From assembly GCA_030635045.1 (NCBI GenBank), contig DAOVZP010000086.1:1-7051 (forward strand): a stretch of DNA of 7,051 nucleotides, in the 5' to 3' direction. This stretch comes from Bacteroidota bacterium (lineage in GTDB: Bacteria; Bacteroidota; Bacteroidia; Bacteroidales; B18-G4). Made by a program: the position numbers and the translations under genes. Shown here one piece after another: positions 1-5,951 of the stretch. The notes below the pieces were generated by a model. That model saw only the letters and a program-made list of their open reading frames with translations, had not been told where the DNA came from and did not search any database. Positions within the stretch are counted from its first letter, which is position 1. The number at the start of each line of letters is the position of its first letter.

Positions 1-930
1 CATCCAGCTTGGCAAGGTGATCTCAAACATTCCAAAGAAAGAAGCTGCAAAGATCACAAATATGAGAAAGAACAATACGTTAGGCAACCAGTGTGTCGAC
101 AGCCAGTTGGCAAAGTTAACACCAAGCGTAAGGGCGATAACTGTTCCAATAACGGTGTAGATAAAAACAATTGATACACCGAAAATAATAGCCTGGAACT
201 TCCCTTTAGACTTGCTTTCCCCCTCATGCATAAAAAAGCTCACCGTCATGGGTATCATTGGAAATACGCATGGTGTCAAAATGGCAATAAGCCCGGCAAT
301 GAATGCCAGGATGAACAGGTCCCAGATAGAAGCATACTCCAACTCCTCGATCTTCATTTCTTCCAGGACAGCTTTATCCTTGATGATGGCTGTAGTGGGT
401 TTATACTCACCATCTGCCAGGGCAGCTTCATTAGCTTGTCTCTGAACCTCAGCACCATTGAACGGGAAATCAAACTCCTCATCCACCGGAGCAAGGCATT
501 GCTTATCATCACAACTCATAAAATTAATAGCTCCCGTCACCTTGACCGGGCCATCAGTAAGCAGTTTGATCTTTTGCTGAAAAACAGCTTCATCGGAAAA
601 ATATTTGAGCACCATGTCAAAGTTGGGATCAAACTCTTCAATGTACTCTGACTCGGTTACTTCCCCAACAAGCTCATAGAGATTTGTATCTCCTTCAAAA
701 TAGAAAGTTGTTGCCGGCGGGGCCATGGGAATATCCTGAGAATAAAGGTGCCAGTGCGTTTCAATGTCTGCCCTGAAAGTCAGCAGAGCTTCATTATCGC
801 CTGTTTTCTCGCTTGAAAAACTCCATTTTACAGGTTCCAGTATTTGCGACCATGCCATGGAGCTTATCAGCACTGCAAATAAAAGGGTAAGGAAGATCCT
901 CATGCCGGGAAGTAAGCGGGTAGCTTTCAT
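1..930 (-). CDS. dsbD: DsbD-type thiol:disulfide interchange protein, N-terminal part (cut by window edge)
   Basis: The 310 codons present encode the front part of a DsbD-like protein, which passes reducing power from the cytoplasm across the inner membrane to periplasmic or cytochrome c maturation thiols. Residues 1-29 look like a signal peptide (Lys/Arg-rich start, hydrophobic 11-24, likely cut after AWSQ). Residues about 30-165 match the periplasmic N-terminal domain, with the redox pair Cys140 and Cys145 in SCDDKQC (CX4C). The membrane domain begins near 203; LTPCVFPMIPMTVSFF (218-233) carries the first transmembrane redox Cys (221). Further hydrophobic segments lie at about 246-270 and 281-300. 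The second membrane cysteine and the usual C-terminal thioredoxin domain would lie beyond the edge, so roughly half the protein is seen. Met1 was chosen because an in-frame TGA (952-954) lies just upstream; Met10 (ATG at 901-903) is a possible alternative that also leaves a good signal peptide. Confidence 0.92.
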   Translation of the reverse strand, partial: MKATRLLPGMRIFLTLLFAVLISSMAWSQILEPVKWSFSSEKTGDNEALLTFRADIETHWHLYSQDIPMAPPATTFYFEGDTNLYELVGEVTESEYIEEFDPNFDMVLKYFSDEAVFQQKIKLLTDGPVKVTGAINFMSCDDKQCLAPVDEEFDFPFNGAEVQRQANEAALADGEYKPTTAIIKDKAVLEEMKIEELEYASIWDLFILAFIAGLIAILTPCVFPMIPMTVSFFMHEGESKSKGKFQAIIFGVSIVFIYTVIGTVIALTLGVNFANWLSTHWLPNVLFFLIFVIFAASFFGMFEITLPSWM

Positions 931-952
931 AAGTGCATTATTTTTGAGAGGT

Positions 953-960
953 CAAAAATA
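953..960 (-). promoter_or_regulatory. Predicted -7 box (TATTTTTG) for dsbD
   Basis: Read on the minus strand this matches the Bacteroidota -7 consensus TAnnTTTG. It lies 22 bases upstream of the dsbD ATG, giving a short leader of about 15-18 nt. No TTG is found at the expected -33 distance, so the match is only half of a promoter. It suggests that dsbD has its own start of transcription although tilS lies upstream on the same strand, 168 bp away. Confidence 0.45.
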
Positions 961-1062
961 CAAGAAATATAGATACCTATATGCATTGATGATATTAAAT
1001 TGGGGGAATGGCTCATAAAAAATGTTAAGCCGGAGGGAGGGATGAGTGCCGGGTAACTAAAA

Positions 1063-1100
1063 TTCTGATTTCTGATTTCTGCTATCTGATTTCTGATTTC
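1063..1100. repeat. Heptamer tandem repeat (TTCTGAT, five units plus a partial)
   Basis: Five back-to-back 7-bp units run from 1063 to 1097: TTCTGAT, TTCTGAT, TTCTGCT, ATCTGAT, TTCTGAT, followed by a partial TTC (1098-1100). Units 3 and 4 each carry one mismatch. On the strand of the neighbouring genes the unit is ATCAGAA. The array begins directly after the tilS stop codon and stays in the non-coding gap before dsbD, so changes in copy number would not shift either reading frame. Function unknown; it could be a simple slipped-strand repeat or a member of a dispersed intergenic family. Confidence 0.85.
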
Positions 1101-2424
1101 AACAGGCTTCTATGCGGTAAACCTTCTCAGTATTCGAGTTAACCTTAAACCGCTCATCAATCCTCGCCCCTGCTATCCAGACAATATCACCGCCGGAGCA
1201 GAGGATCCAGGTGTTTTCTTTTTGTATCAGGGAGAATTTGTTATCGATGAAAAAGTCGCTGAGTTTTTTATGGTTCTTCATTCCCAGGGGGATAAAGGTA
1301 TCGCCTTTCTGCCATCGACGCAGCCGCAATGGAAAAGTGAGCTTTTCAAGATCCAGCGAGGCAATATGATTTTCTTTTGGAATGATATAATCATCAGCAT
1401 TGTGTTCTTCAATCGCCCAATTAACAGGAACCTTCAAGGATGTTGTTGTCCTGTGAATCTCATATTCTTCGTCGCCGGGAAAAGCTTTTTTGATCGGTGT
1501 GATCAGTATGTTTTTCCTGTCAATGATCAACTGATGGGTAGGGCTCAGAAATTTTTTTCCGGAAATACCATCCAGGGACTGAATAATATTGCCGACATCG
1601 TCTTTTTTAAATCCATACTCCATAATGAATTCATACAAGAAGACTTGCAATGGCTCCAGTGCCTTTAATTTCTGAATATCAATAGCGGTCACCTCCCCTT
1701 CCTTATGGCGAACATCTGATTTTACTTTGGAGATATACTGCTTGAAAACCACTTCGGTTTCAGCCAGGCGTTTGATGTTAGCGGTCATTTCCTCACGAAA
1801 AGCAGGGTTCATCTCCAGAAAAGCCGGCATCAGCTCATGCCTGATCCTGTTGCGGGTGTATTTCAGGCTACGGTTTGATTCATCTTCTCTGTACGCAAGC
1901 ATATTTTCCGTAACAAATGCTTCAATATCCTGCTTTTGGGCAAACATCATTGGCCTGATGACCTTTCCCTGTTTGATCCTTATACCATGCAAGCCGGCAA
2001 TACCGGTTCCCCGCATCAGGTTGATAAAGAATGTTTCGATCTGATCGTCGAGGTGATGTGCTGTTGCGATATAATTGAACCCCTGCTCCTCTGCCACTTC
2101 ATGAAAATATTCATATCTGAGGTCGCGTGCCACCATCTGGATCGATTCACCCCTATCTTTTGCAATCTCCGCAGTATTAAAAGATCTCGAAAAAAAGTCG
2201 ACTTTATACCTGCCGGCCATGGTTTCCGTTAGTTGTTCATCCAGATCTGCTTCCCTGCCACGTAGTTTAAAATTGCAATGGATGATAGCAAAATTATAGC
2301 CGGCACGGCTGAAAAGTTCAGCCATTGCCATGGAATCCATCCCCCCGCTCACTGTCAGCAGCACACGGTCGCTTTTGTTGAACAGATGGTTGCTCTCAAT
2401 AAATGATTTGAATTTCCCGATCAC
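1099..2424 (-). CDS. tilS: tRNA(Ile)-lysidine synthetase
   Basis: TilS uses ATP and lysine to convert C34 of the CAU-anticodon isoleucine tRNA to lysidine, so that it reads AUA codons and is charged with Ile instead of Met. It is a cytoplasmic enzyme, normally essential. The 441-residue length fits the long form of the family. The ATP-pyrophosphatase P-loop is SGGMDS (26-31), with the family signatures NFKLRGREAD (51-60), ATAHHLDDQIET (120-131) and RNRIRHELMP (191-200). The C-terminal TilS domain is present, with RRWQKGDTFIPLGM (369-382) and KKLSDFFID (386-394). The start is GTG (2422-2424): the frame has a TAA at 2434-2436 and no ATG between, and the next Met is inside the P-loop. The family usually begins with about 20 residues before the P-loop, as here. 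It lies 76 bp downstream of korB on the same strand but has its own promoter-like sequence. The gene looks intact. Confidence 0.96.
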   Translation of the reverse strand: MIGKFKSFIESNHLFNKSDRVLLTVSGGMDSMAMAELFSRAGYNFAIIHCNFKLRGREADLDEQLTETMAGRYKVDFFSRSFNTAEIAKDRGESIQMVARDLRYEYFHEVAEEQGFNYIATAHHLDDQIETFFINLMRGTGIAGLHGIRIKQGKVIRPMMFAQKQDIEAFVTENMLAYREDESNRSLKYTRNRIRHELMPAFLEMNPAFREEMTANIKRLAETEVVFKQYISKVKSDVRHKEGEVTAIDIQKLKALEPLQVFLYEFIMEYGFKKDDVGNIIQSLDGISGKKFLSPTHQLIIDRKNILITPIKKAFPGDEEYEIHRTTTSLKVPVNWAIEEHNADDYIIPKENHIASLDLEKLTFPLRLRRWQKGDTFIPLGMKNHKKLSDFFIDNKFSLIQKENTWILCSGGDIVWIAGARIDERFKVNSNTEKVYRIEAC

Positions 2425-2428
2425 AAAG

Positions 2429-2459
2429 CAAAGTTAATGGATATGATCCATTTGCACAA
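2429..2459 (-). promoter_or_regulatory. Predicted tilS promoter (TTG-N20-TAACTTTG)
   Basis: On the minus strand the -7 box TAACTTTG is at 2429-2436 and a -33 TTG at 2457-2459, with 20 bases between, inside the range usual for Bacteroidota promoters. The box ends only four bases before the GTG start codon of tilS, so transcription would begin at or within a few bases of that codon. This would give a leaderless message unless tilS is mainly read through from korB. Confidence 0.55.
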
Positions 2460-2500
2460 TGAAAAGCCTTATAATCAAATAAAAGACAGGTGGTTTATGA

Positions 2501-3532
2501 TCAATCGACTATAAAAGATTTTTCTTCCAACAGTTCCTGTAAAGAGTTCATTCCAACCTTTTTCTTTGCCCGTTCCACCTGGAATTCCAGCTCTGCATCA
2601 TAGGTATTTGAACATTCACAAGCGCGTATAACTCCTGTAGCTACAGGATATTCAGGCAATGTCATCCTAACCAGCATATAATGGGTTGTATCATCCGGAT
2701 TATGTACGTCGTGCACCAGGATATCCTTTTCAGTGATACCATTTTTGCCTATTGTTACCACTTCCAGCCGGGAGCCTTTCAGGACAAGCCCCTTATTTTT
2801 TTCCTTTCCAAAAACCATAGGTTTTCCGTGTTCAAGATGTATCTGGTGGTCATCACGTACATCTTTTCCGGTGATCTCGGAATGGATACGGTTGTTGAAG
2901 ATCACACAGTTCTGGAGTACCTCGACAACTGATGTACCCCGATGCTTGGTCGCCTCCAGGAACACTTCTTTCATCCTTTTAGGTTCAGTATCCACCACCC
3001 TGGCAAAGAAAGACCCCTGTGCGCCCATGGTGAGTTCACCCGGTTTAAAAGGGTTCTCAATGGTACCATCCGGAGAGGATTTAGTAATACTTCCTCTGGG
3101 AGTAGTTGGGGAATACTGTCCTTTGGTCAGGCCATAGATCTTATTGTTGAAAAGGATAACGTTCATATCGATATTGCGCCTGATAAGATGGATAAAGTGG
3201 TTCCCGCCAATGGCCATACTGTCGCCATCTCCGGTGATATGCCATACATCAAGCTTTGGATTGGCTACCTTAATGCCGGAAGCAATGGCTGCACCTCTTC
3301 CGTGCAGGCCATGAAATCCGTATGTATTCATATAATAGGGAAATCGTGAAGAACATCCGATCCCTGATACGAAGACAACATCTTCTTTTCTTACGTTGCT
3401 TTCAACAAGAGTACTCTGTATGGCTGAAAGGATGGCAAAATCGCCACATCCTGCACACCATTTTACAACCTGATCGCTTTTAAAATCAGCTTTTGTATTC
3501 TGCAGTTGATCTACTTTAATAACTTCAGTCAT
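2501..3532 (-). CDS. korB: 2-oxoacid (2-oxoglutarate):ferredoxin oxidoreductase, beta subunit
   Basis: This is the thiamine-diphosphate and iron-sulfur subunit of a two-subunit 2-oxoacid:ferredoxin oxidoreductase, which oxidises a 2-oxoacid with CoA to acyl-CoA, CO2 and reduced ferredoxin, in the cytoplasm. The 343 residues fit the KorB class. WCAGCGD (25-31) supplies Cys26 and Cys29; Cys60 in GIGCSSR and Cys208 in LQNCVIFN complete a plausible four-cysteine set for one [4Fe-4S] cluster. The TPP/Mg site is GDGDSMAIGG (101-110) with NN at 129-130. IYGLTKGQYSPTTP (132-145) is the signature of the 2-oxoglutarate/2-oxoacid class, distinct from pyruvate-specific enzymes. There is no ferredoxin-like domain, so a separate electron carrier is needed. 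The start lies three bases after the korA stop, with a Shine-Dalgarno-like GGAGGG just before it, pointing to co-transcription with korA. Substrate preference for 2-oxoglutarate is inferred, not proven. Confidence 0.95.
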   Translation of the reverse strand: MTEVIKVDQLQNTKADFKSDQVVKWCAGCGDFAILSAIQSTLVESNVRKEDVVFVSGIGCSSRFPYYMNTYGFHGLHGRGAAIASGIKVANPKLDVWHITGDGDSMAIGGNHFIHLIRRNIDMNVILFNNKIYGLTKGQYSPTTPRGSITKSSPDGTIENPFKPGELTMGAQGSFFARVVDTEPKRMKEVFLEATKHRGTSVVEVLQNCVIFNNRIHSEITGKDVRDDHQIHLEHGKPMVFGKEKNKGLVLKGSRLEVVTIGKNGITEKDILVHDVHNPDDTTHYMLVRMTLPEYPVATGVIRACECSNTYDAELEFQVERAKKKVGMNSLQELLEEKSFIVD

Positions 3533-3535
3533 GAT

Positions 3536-5383
3536 TTAACCCTCCAGAATTTTGTTGAACTTCTCTTTCAGTTCAGAGATCATAAATGGCAGACCTTGTA
3601 TCTTATTATGTTGCAGGTAATTGAACTCAGGATGAGTCATCCGCAAATAGTTGGCAAACTGCCCCATATTCAACTCGCAAATGATAATGTTTTTAAACTT
3701 GCTGAATACTTCAGCAGTGTTCTTAGGCAGTGGTTTGATATAGTTGAATTGTGCAAGGCTCACCTTCTTGTCCTCTTCCTGCAAATCCCTCACAGCAGAT
3801 ACCAGGGCCCCGTAACTACCACCCCATCCAACCACAAGCAATTCGCCGCTATCTTCACCGGTAACTTTCAATTCAGGTATATAATCAACAACCTTTTGTA
3901 CTTTCTCCTCCCTAAGGTGTACCATCCTTTCATGGTTATAAGGGTTATGGGAAACGTCACCGGTAATATCTTCTTTTTCCAGGCCGCCGATCCGATGACG
4001 CATGCCTGCCTGTCCGGGCAATGCCCATCGCCTGGCCAGATTTTCAGGATTACGTTTATAAGGCTGATAATCCGAATTATCCTCAACAAAAGGAGGATGA
4101 ATCTCAGGCATTTCTTTTATCACAGGTAGGTTCCACAATTCTGAACCATTTGCCAGGTAGCCATCAGTGAGCAGTATTACCGGGGTCATATGCTCCAGTG
4201 CTATCTTGCCGGCCATGAAGGCATATTGGAAGCAGTTGGCAGGCGTACTTGCTGCAATCACAACACAGGGACTTTCCCCGTTCCTACCAAAGAGGGCCTG
4301 CATGAGGTCGGATTGTTCCGGCTTGGTAGGCAATCCGGTAGCCGGTCCGCCACGCTGTACGTCAACAATGACCAGTGGTAATTCAGTGATCACAGCCAGC
4401 CCTACAGCCTCACTTTTTAATGCCAGCCCGGGGCCGGAGGTTGTTGTTACCGCGAAGTCACCTGCAAAGCTTGCCCCAATAGCAGCGTTAATACCTGCTA
4501 GTTCATCTTCAGCCTGGAATGTTTTCACCCCAAAGTGTTTCATTTTCGCCAGCTCCTGCAGTATCTCGGTAGCAGGGGTAATCGGGTACGATCCGAGGAA
4601 AAGCTCCATCCCAGCACGTTCAGCAGCAGCCATAAGTCCCCAGGCCGTGGCTATATTACCTGTTATATTTCTGAACCTGCCCTTGCGGTTCTTGATAGGG
4701 TTGATCTGGTATGTAGTGCGAAGGGCTTCAACAGTCTCCGCATAATTATAACCGGCTCGCAGCACACGCTTATTGGCCTCGGCAAGTAAAGGTTTCTTAT
4801 CGCCAAACTTATTCTCAATAAACTCTTCACCGAATTTCAGATCCTTATTGAACAGCCAGTAAAGGATACCAAGAGCAAACTGGTTCTTGGTCCTATCAGC
4901 TGACTTTGCATCAATCCCCAGGTCTGCCACAGTGGCCCTGCTCAATTGGCTTATCGGCGCTTTCACCACATTATGGCCATCAAGGGTACCATCTCCCAGG
5001 GGATCTTCAATATAACCCGCCTTCTTATAATATTTATTGTCAAAATTATCTATATCAATGATGATAGTGGCACCTGGCTTCACCCACTTCATGTTGGCCT
5101 TGAGGGCTGCCGGGTTAAGGGCAATCAACACATCTGCCAGGTCGCCCGGAGTGTCAACTTCCTTGTGACCGATGTGCAGTTGAAAACCTGATACACCGGC
5201 AACAGTTCCTTGTGGGGCCCTTATCTCTGACGGGTAATCCGGGAAAGTGGCCAGATCGTTGCCTGCGAAGGCAGACGTATCCGAAAACTGACTGCCACTG
5301 AGTTGCATCCCATCACCGGAATCACCGGCGAATTTGACGACAACCGCATCTACTTCAATGACTTTACTTGCTTTTTTCGACAT
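3536..5383 (-). CDS. korA: 2-oxoacid (2-oxoglutarate):ferredoxin oxidoreductase, fused gamma-alpha subunit
   Basis: This is the large partner of KorB and binds the 2-oxoacid and CoA. Its 615 residues contain a gamma domain fused ahead of the alpha domain, the layout of two-subunit Kor enzymes. The gamma part (about 11-190) opens with VVVKFAGDSGDGMQLSG (14-30) and includes DYPSEIRAPQGT (49-60). The alpha part starts near 240 and carries SYPITPAT (265-272), QAEDE (290-294), TTSGPGL (314-320) and DVQRGGPATGLPTK (341-354), all hallmark sites of the pyrimidine-binding domain. A C-terminal transketolase-like domain follows (about 513-600). No CX2CX2C ferredoxin motif is present. Upstream, an in-frame TAA at 5414-5416 and the lack of another start fix the ATG at 5381-5383. 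It is first in the korAB operon and diverges from the ferredoxin gene. The most likely substrate is 2-oxoglutarate; other 2-oxoacids cannot be excluded. Confidence 0.95.
   Translation of the reverse strand: MSKKASKVIEVDAVVVKFAGDSGDGMQLSGSQFSDTSAFAGNDLATFPDYPSEIRAPQGTVAGVSGFQLHIGHKEVDTPGDLADVLIALNPAALKANMKWVKPGATIIIDIDNFDNKYYKKAGYIEDPLGDGTLDGHNVVKAPISQLSRATVADLGIDAKSADRTKNQFALGILYWLFNKDLKFGEEFIENKFGDKKPLLAEANKRVLRAGYNYAETVEALRTTYQINPIKNRKGRFRNITGNIATAWGLMAAAERAGMELFLGSYPITPATEILQELAKMKHFGVKTFQAEDELAGINAAIGASFAGDFAVTTTSGPGLALKSEAVGLAVITELPLVIVDVQRGGPATGLPTKPEQSDLMQALFGRNGESPCVVIAASTPANCFQYAFMAGKIALEHMTPVILLTDGYLANGSELWNLPVIKEMPEIHPPFVEDNSDYQPYKRNPENLARRWALPGQAGMRHRIGGLEKEDITGDVSHNPYNHERMVHLREEKVQKVVDYIPELKVTGEDSGELLVVGWGGSYGALVSAVRDLQEEDKKVSLAQFNYIKPLPKNTAEVFSKFKNIIICELNMGQFANYLRMTHPEFNYLQHNKIQGLPFMISELKEKFNKILEG
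3540..3545 (-). promoter_or_regulatory. Shine-Dalgarno-like site for korB (GGAGGG)
   Basis: The last codons of korA read through GGAGGG, seven bases before the korB ATG. This is good spacing for a ribosome binding site and supports the chosen korB start and coupled translation after the korA stop. Such purine-rich sites are uncommon before Bacteroidota genes, and the other starts in this window lack one, so coincidence with the korA coding sequence is possible. Confidence 0.45.
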
Positions 5384-5408
5384 TATGCCTGATTGTTTAA
5401 CTATGCCG

Positions 5409-5416
5409 CAAAGTTA
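5409..5416 (-). promoter_or_regulatory. Predicted -7 box (TAACTTTG) for korAB
   Basis: On the minus strand TAACTTTG matches TAnnTTTG exactly and lies 25 bases before the korA ATG, giving a leader of about 20 nt. The nearest upstream TTG (5441-5443) is 24 bases away, slightly longer than usual spacing, so the -33 part is uncertain. It would drive both korA and korB. Confidence 0.55.
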
Positions 5417-5514
5417 TACGTTTTATATATTACTCATCAGCAATTATTAACAAATTTTTAACATGAGTTGAATTTACTATTTCGAATTGAGAATCAATCA
5501 TTTAGATACAGGCA

Positions 5515-5539
5515 AATTTATTTAGAACAGGAATAAATT
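5515..5539. repeat. 8-bp perfect inverted repeat, possible operator
   Basis: AATTTATT at 5515-5522 is exactly complementary to AATAAATT at 5532-5539, with a nine-base spacer. The half-sites are 17 bp apart centre to centre, less than two helical turns. It lies about 47 bp upstream of the ferredoxin -7 box and about 100 bp upstream of the korA one. All half-site bases are A or T, so chance occurrence in this AT-rich spacer is a serious alternative. Confidence 0.25.
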
Positions 5540-5585
5540 AATCACACTTTAATAAAAAATACACAGTCATAAAAAATATGTGCTT

Positions 5586-5593
5586 TATATTTG
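5586..5593 (+). promoter_or_regulatory. Predicted -7 box (TATATTTG) for the ferredoxin gene
   Basis: TATATTTG followed by CA is a typical Bacteroidota -7 element. It lies 35 bases before the ferredoxin ATG at 5629, giving a leader near 30 nt. No clear TTG is present at the -33 distance. Its position inside an open frame that begins at an ATG at 5578 argues that the real protein starts at 5629 and not at 5578. Confidence 0.5.
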
Positions 5594-5628
5594 CACCGAA
5601 ATATTTTTATCATTTAAATAATACAATT

Positions 5629-5796
5629 ATGGCTTACAAAATCACAGACGACTGTACTGCATGCGGAACCTGTATAGACGAATGTCCTGTCGAAGCAATT
5701 TCAGAAGGTGATATTTATGTAATTGACCCTGACGTATGCACTGACTGCGGATCATGCGCAGATGTTTGCCCGGTGGAAGCGATTGAACCGGAATAA
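5629..5796 (+). CDS. 2[4Fe-4S] ferredoxin, clostridial type
   Basis: A 55-residue acidic protein made of two four-cysteine repeats, which holds two low-potential [4Fe-4S] clusters and shuttles single electrons in the cytoplasm. The ligand sets are Cys9, 12, 15 with Cys19 (CTACGTCIDECP) and Cys37, 40, 43 with Cys47 (CTDCGSCADVCP); in each repeat the fourth Cys is followed by Pro, as expected. The two halves are similar to one another, both ending in CPVEAI. The frame extends upstream to an ATG at 5578, but the extra 17 residues cover the promoter box, and MAYKITDDC is the normal start for this family, so 5629 was chosen. It sits divergently next to korAB, whose subunits lack a ferredoxin domain, so it is a good candidate acceptor for that enzyme (inference). 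A strong terminator follows 28 bases after the stop, making it probably a single-gene transcript. Confidence 0.96.
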   Translation: MAYKITDDCTACGTCIDECPVEAISEGDIYVIDPDVCTDCGSCADVCPVEAIEPE

Positions 5797-5824
5797 CAGC
5801 GATCTGTAAACAAAAATCAATCAT

Positions 5825-5853
5825 AAAAAGTCCCGCTCGCGGGACTTTTTTTT
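5825..5853 (+). terminator. Intrinsic terminator after the ferredoxin gene
   Basis: GTCCCG (5830-5835) pairs with CGGGAC (5840-5845) around a four-base loop, followed by eight Ts through 5853; the five As before the stem extend the pairing. This is a textbook rho-independent terminator for the ferredoxin transcript. It insulates sucA, whose own promoter lies downstream. The A-tract ahead of the stem would also allow termination on the other strand, but no minus-strand gene reads into it here. Confidence 0.9.
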
Positions 5854-5898
5854 ATCCTAAAATGAATCCTGAAAGCGGATGCCTGAATAATATATTAT

Positions 5899-5929
5899 TT
5901 TGAATCATTCTTAATTATTCATACCTTTG
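5899..5929 (+). promoter_or_regulatory. Predicted sucA promoter (TTTG-N19-TACCTTTG)
   Basis: TTTG at 5899-5902 and TACCTTTG at 5922-5929 are separated by 19 bases, matching the Bacteroidota -33/-7 consensus at its preferred spacing. It is the best promoter in the window. Transcription would begin near 5933-5936, leaving a leader of under 20 nt before the sucA ATG. Confidence 0.75.
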
Positions 5930-5939
5930 CAAGTTCTTA

Positions 5940-5951
5940 GATGCAAGCATC
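5940..5951 (+). repeat. Small palindrome abutting the sucA start codon
   Basis: GATGC (5940-5944) and GCATC (5947-5951) form a perfect 5-bp inverted repeat with a two-base centre, ending at the base before the sucA ATG and lying in the predicted short leader. It could be a weak hairpin at the ribosome landing site, a protein-binding site or chance. Confidence 0.3.

Larger units (their letters stand above)
5384..5628. other. AT-rich divergent intergenic region between korA and the ferredoxin gene
   Basis: This 245-bp non-coding stretch, the longest in the window, separates two divergently transcribed genes of related function. It holds predicted -7 boxes for both (5409-5416 minus, 5586-5593 plus) and two small inverted repeats: AATTTATT/AATAAATT (5515-5522 and 5532-5539) and ATTGA-GAA-TCAAT (5486-5498). 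No open reading frame, RNA gene or riboswitch-like structure could be recognised. Shared regulation of the two sides is plausible but not shown. Confidence 0.7.

Noticed and set aside
226..651. 141-codon plus-strand open frame at the left end
   Set aside because: It lies opposite the dsbD coding region, whose redox cysteines and membrane segments are clear.
1021..1062. Purine-rich stretch with two CCGG sites between dsbD and the heptamer array, considered as a terminator or mobile-element scar
   Set aside because: No stem with a T-tract, no flanking direct repeats and no transposase remnant could be found.
2425..2500. korB-tilS gap examined for a terminator
   Set aside because: Only a 6-bp TGATCA palindrome and short T-runs are present; there is no stable hairpin followed by Ts, so read-through from korB into tilS remains possible.
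3506..4129. 207-codon plus-strand open frame across the end of korA
   Set aside because: It is antisense to korA, which has convincing motifs over the same interval; its own translation shows no recognisable domain.
4167..4745. 192-codon plus-strand open frame inside korA, rich in Ser/Ala/Pro
   Set aside because: It mirrors the conserved alpha-domain of korA; its composition is that of an antisense shadow frame.
5578..5628. 17-residue N-terminal extension of the ferredoxin
   Set aside because: The extension overlaps the TATATTTG promoter box and is not like the family, which starts close to the first cysteine set.
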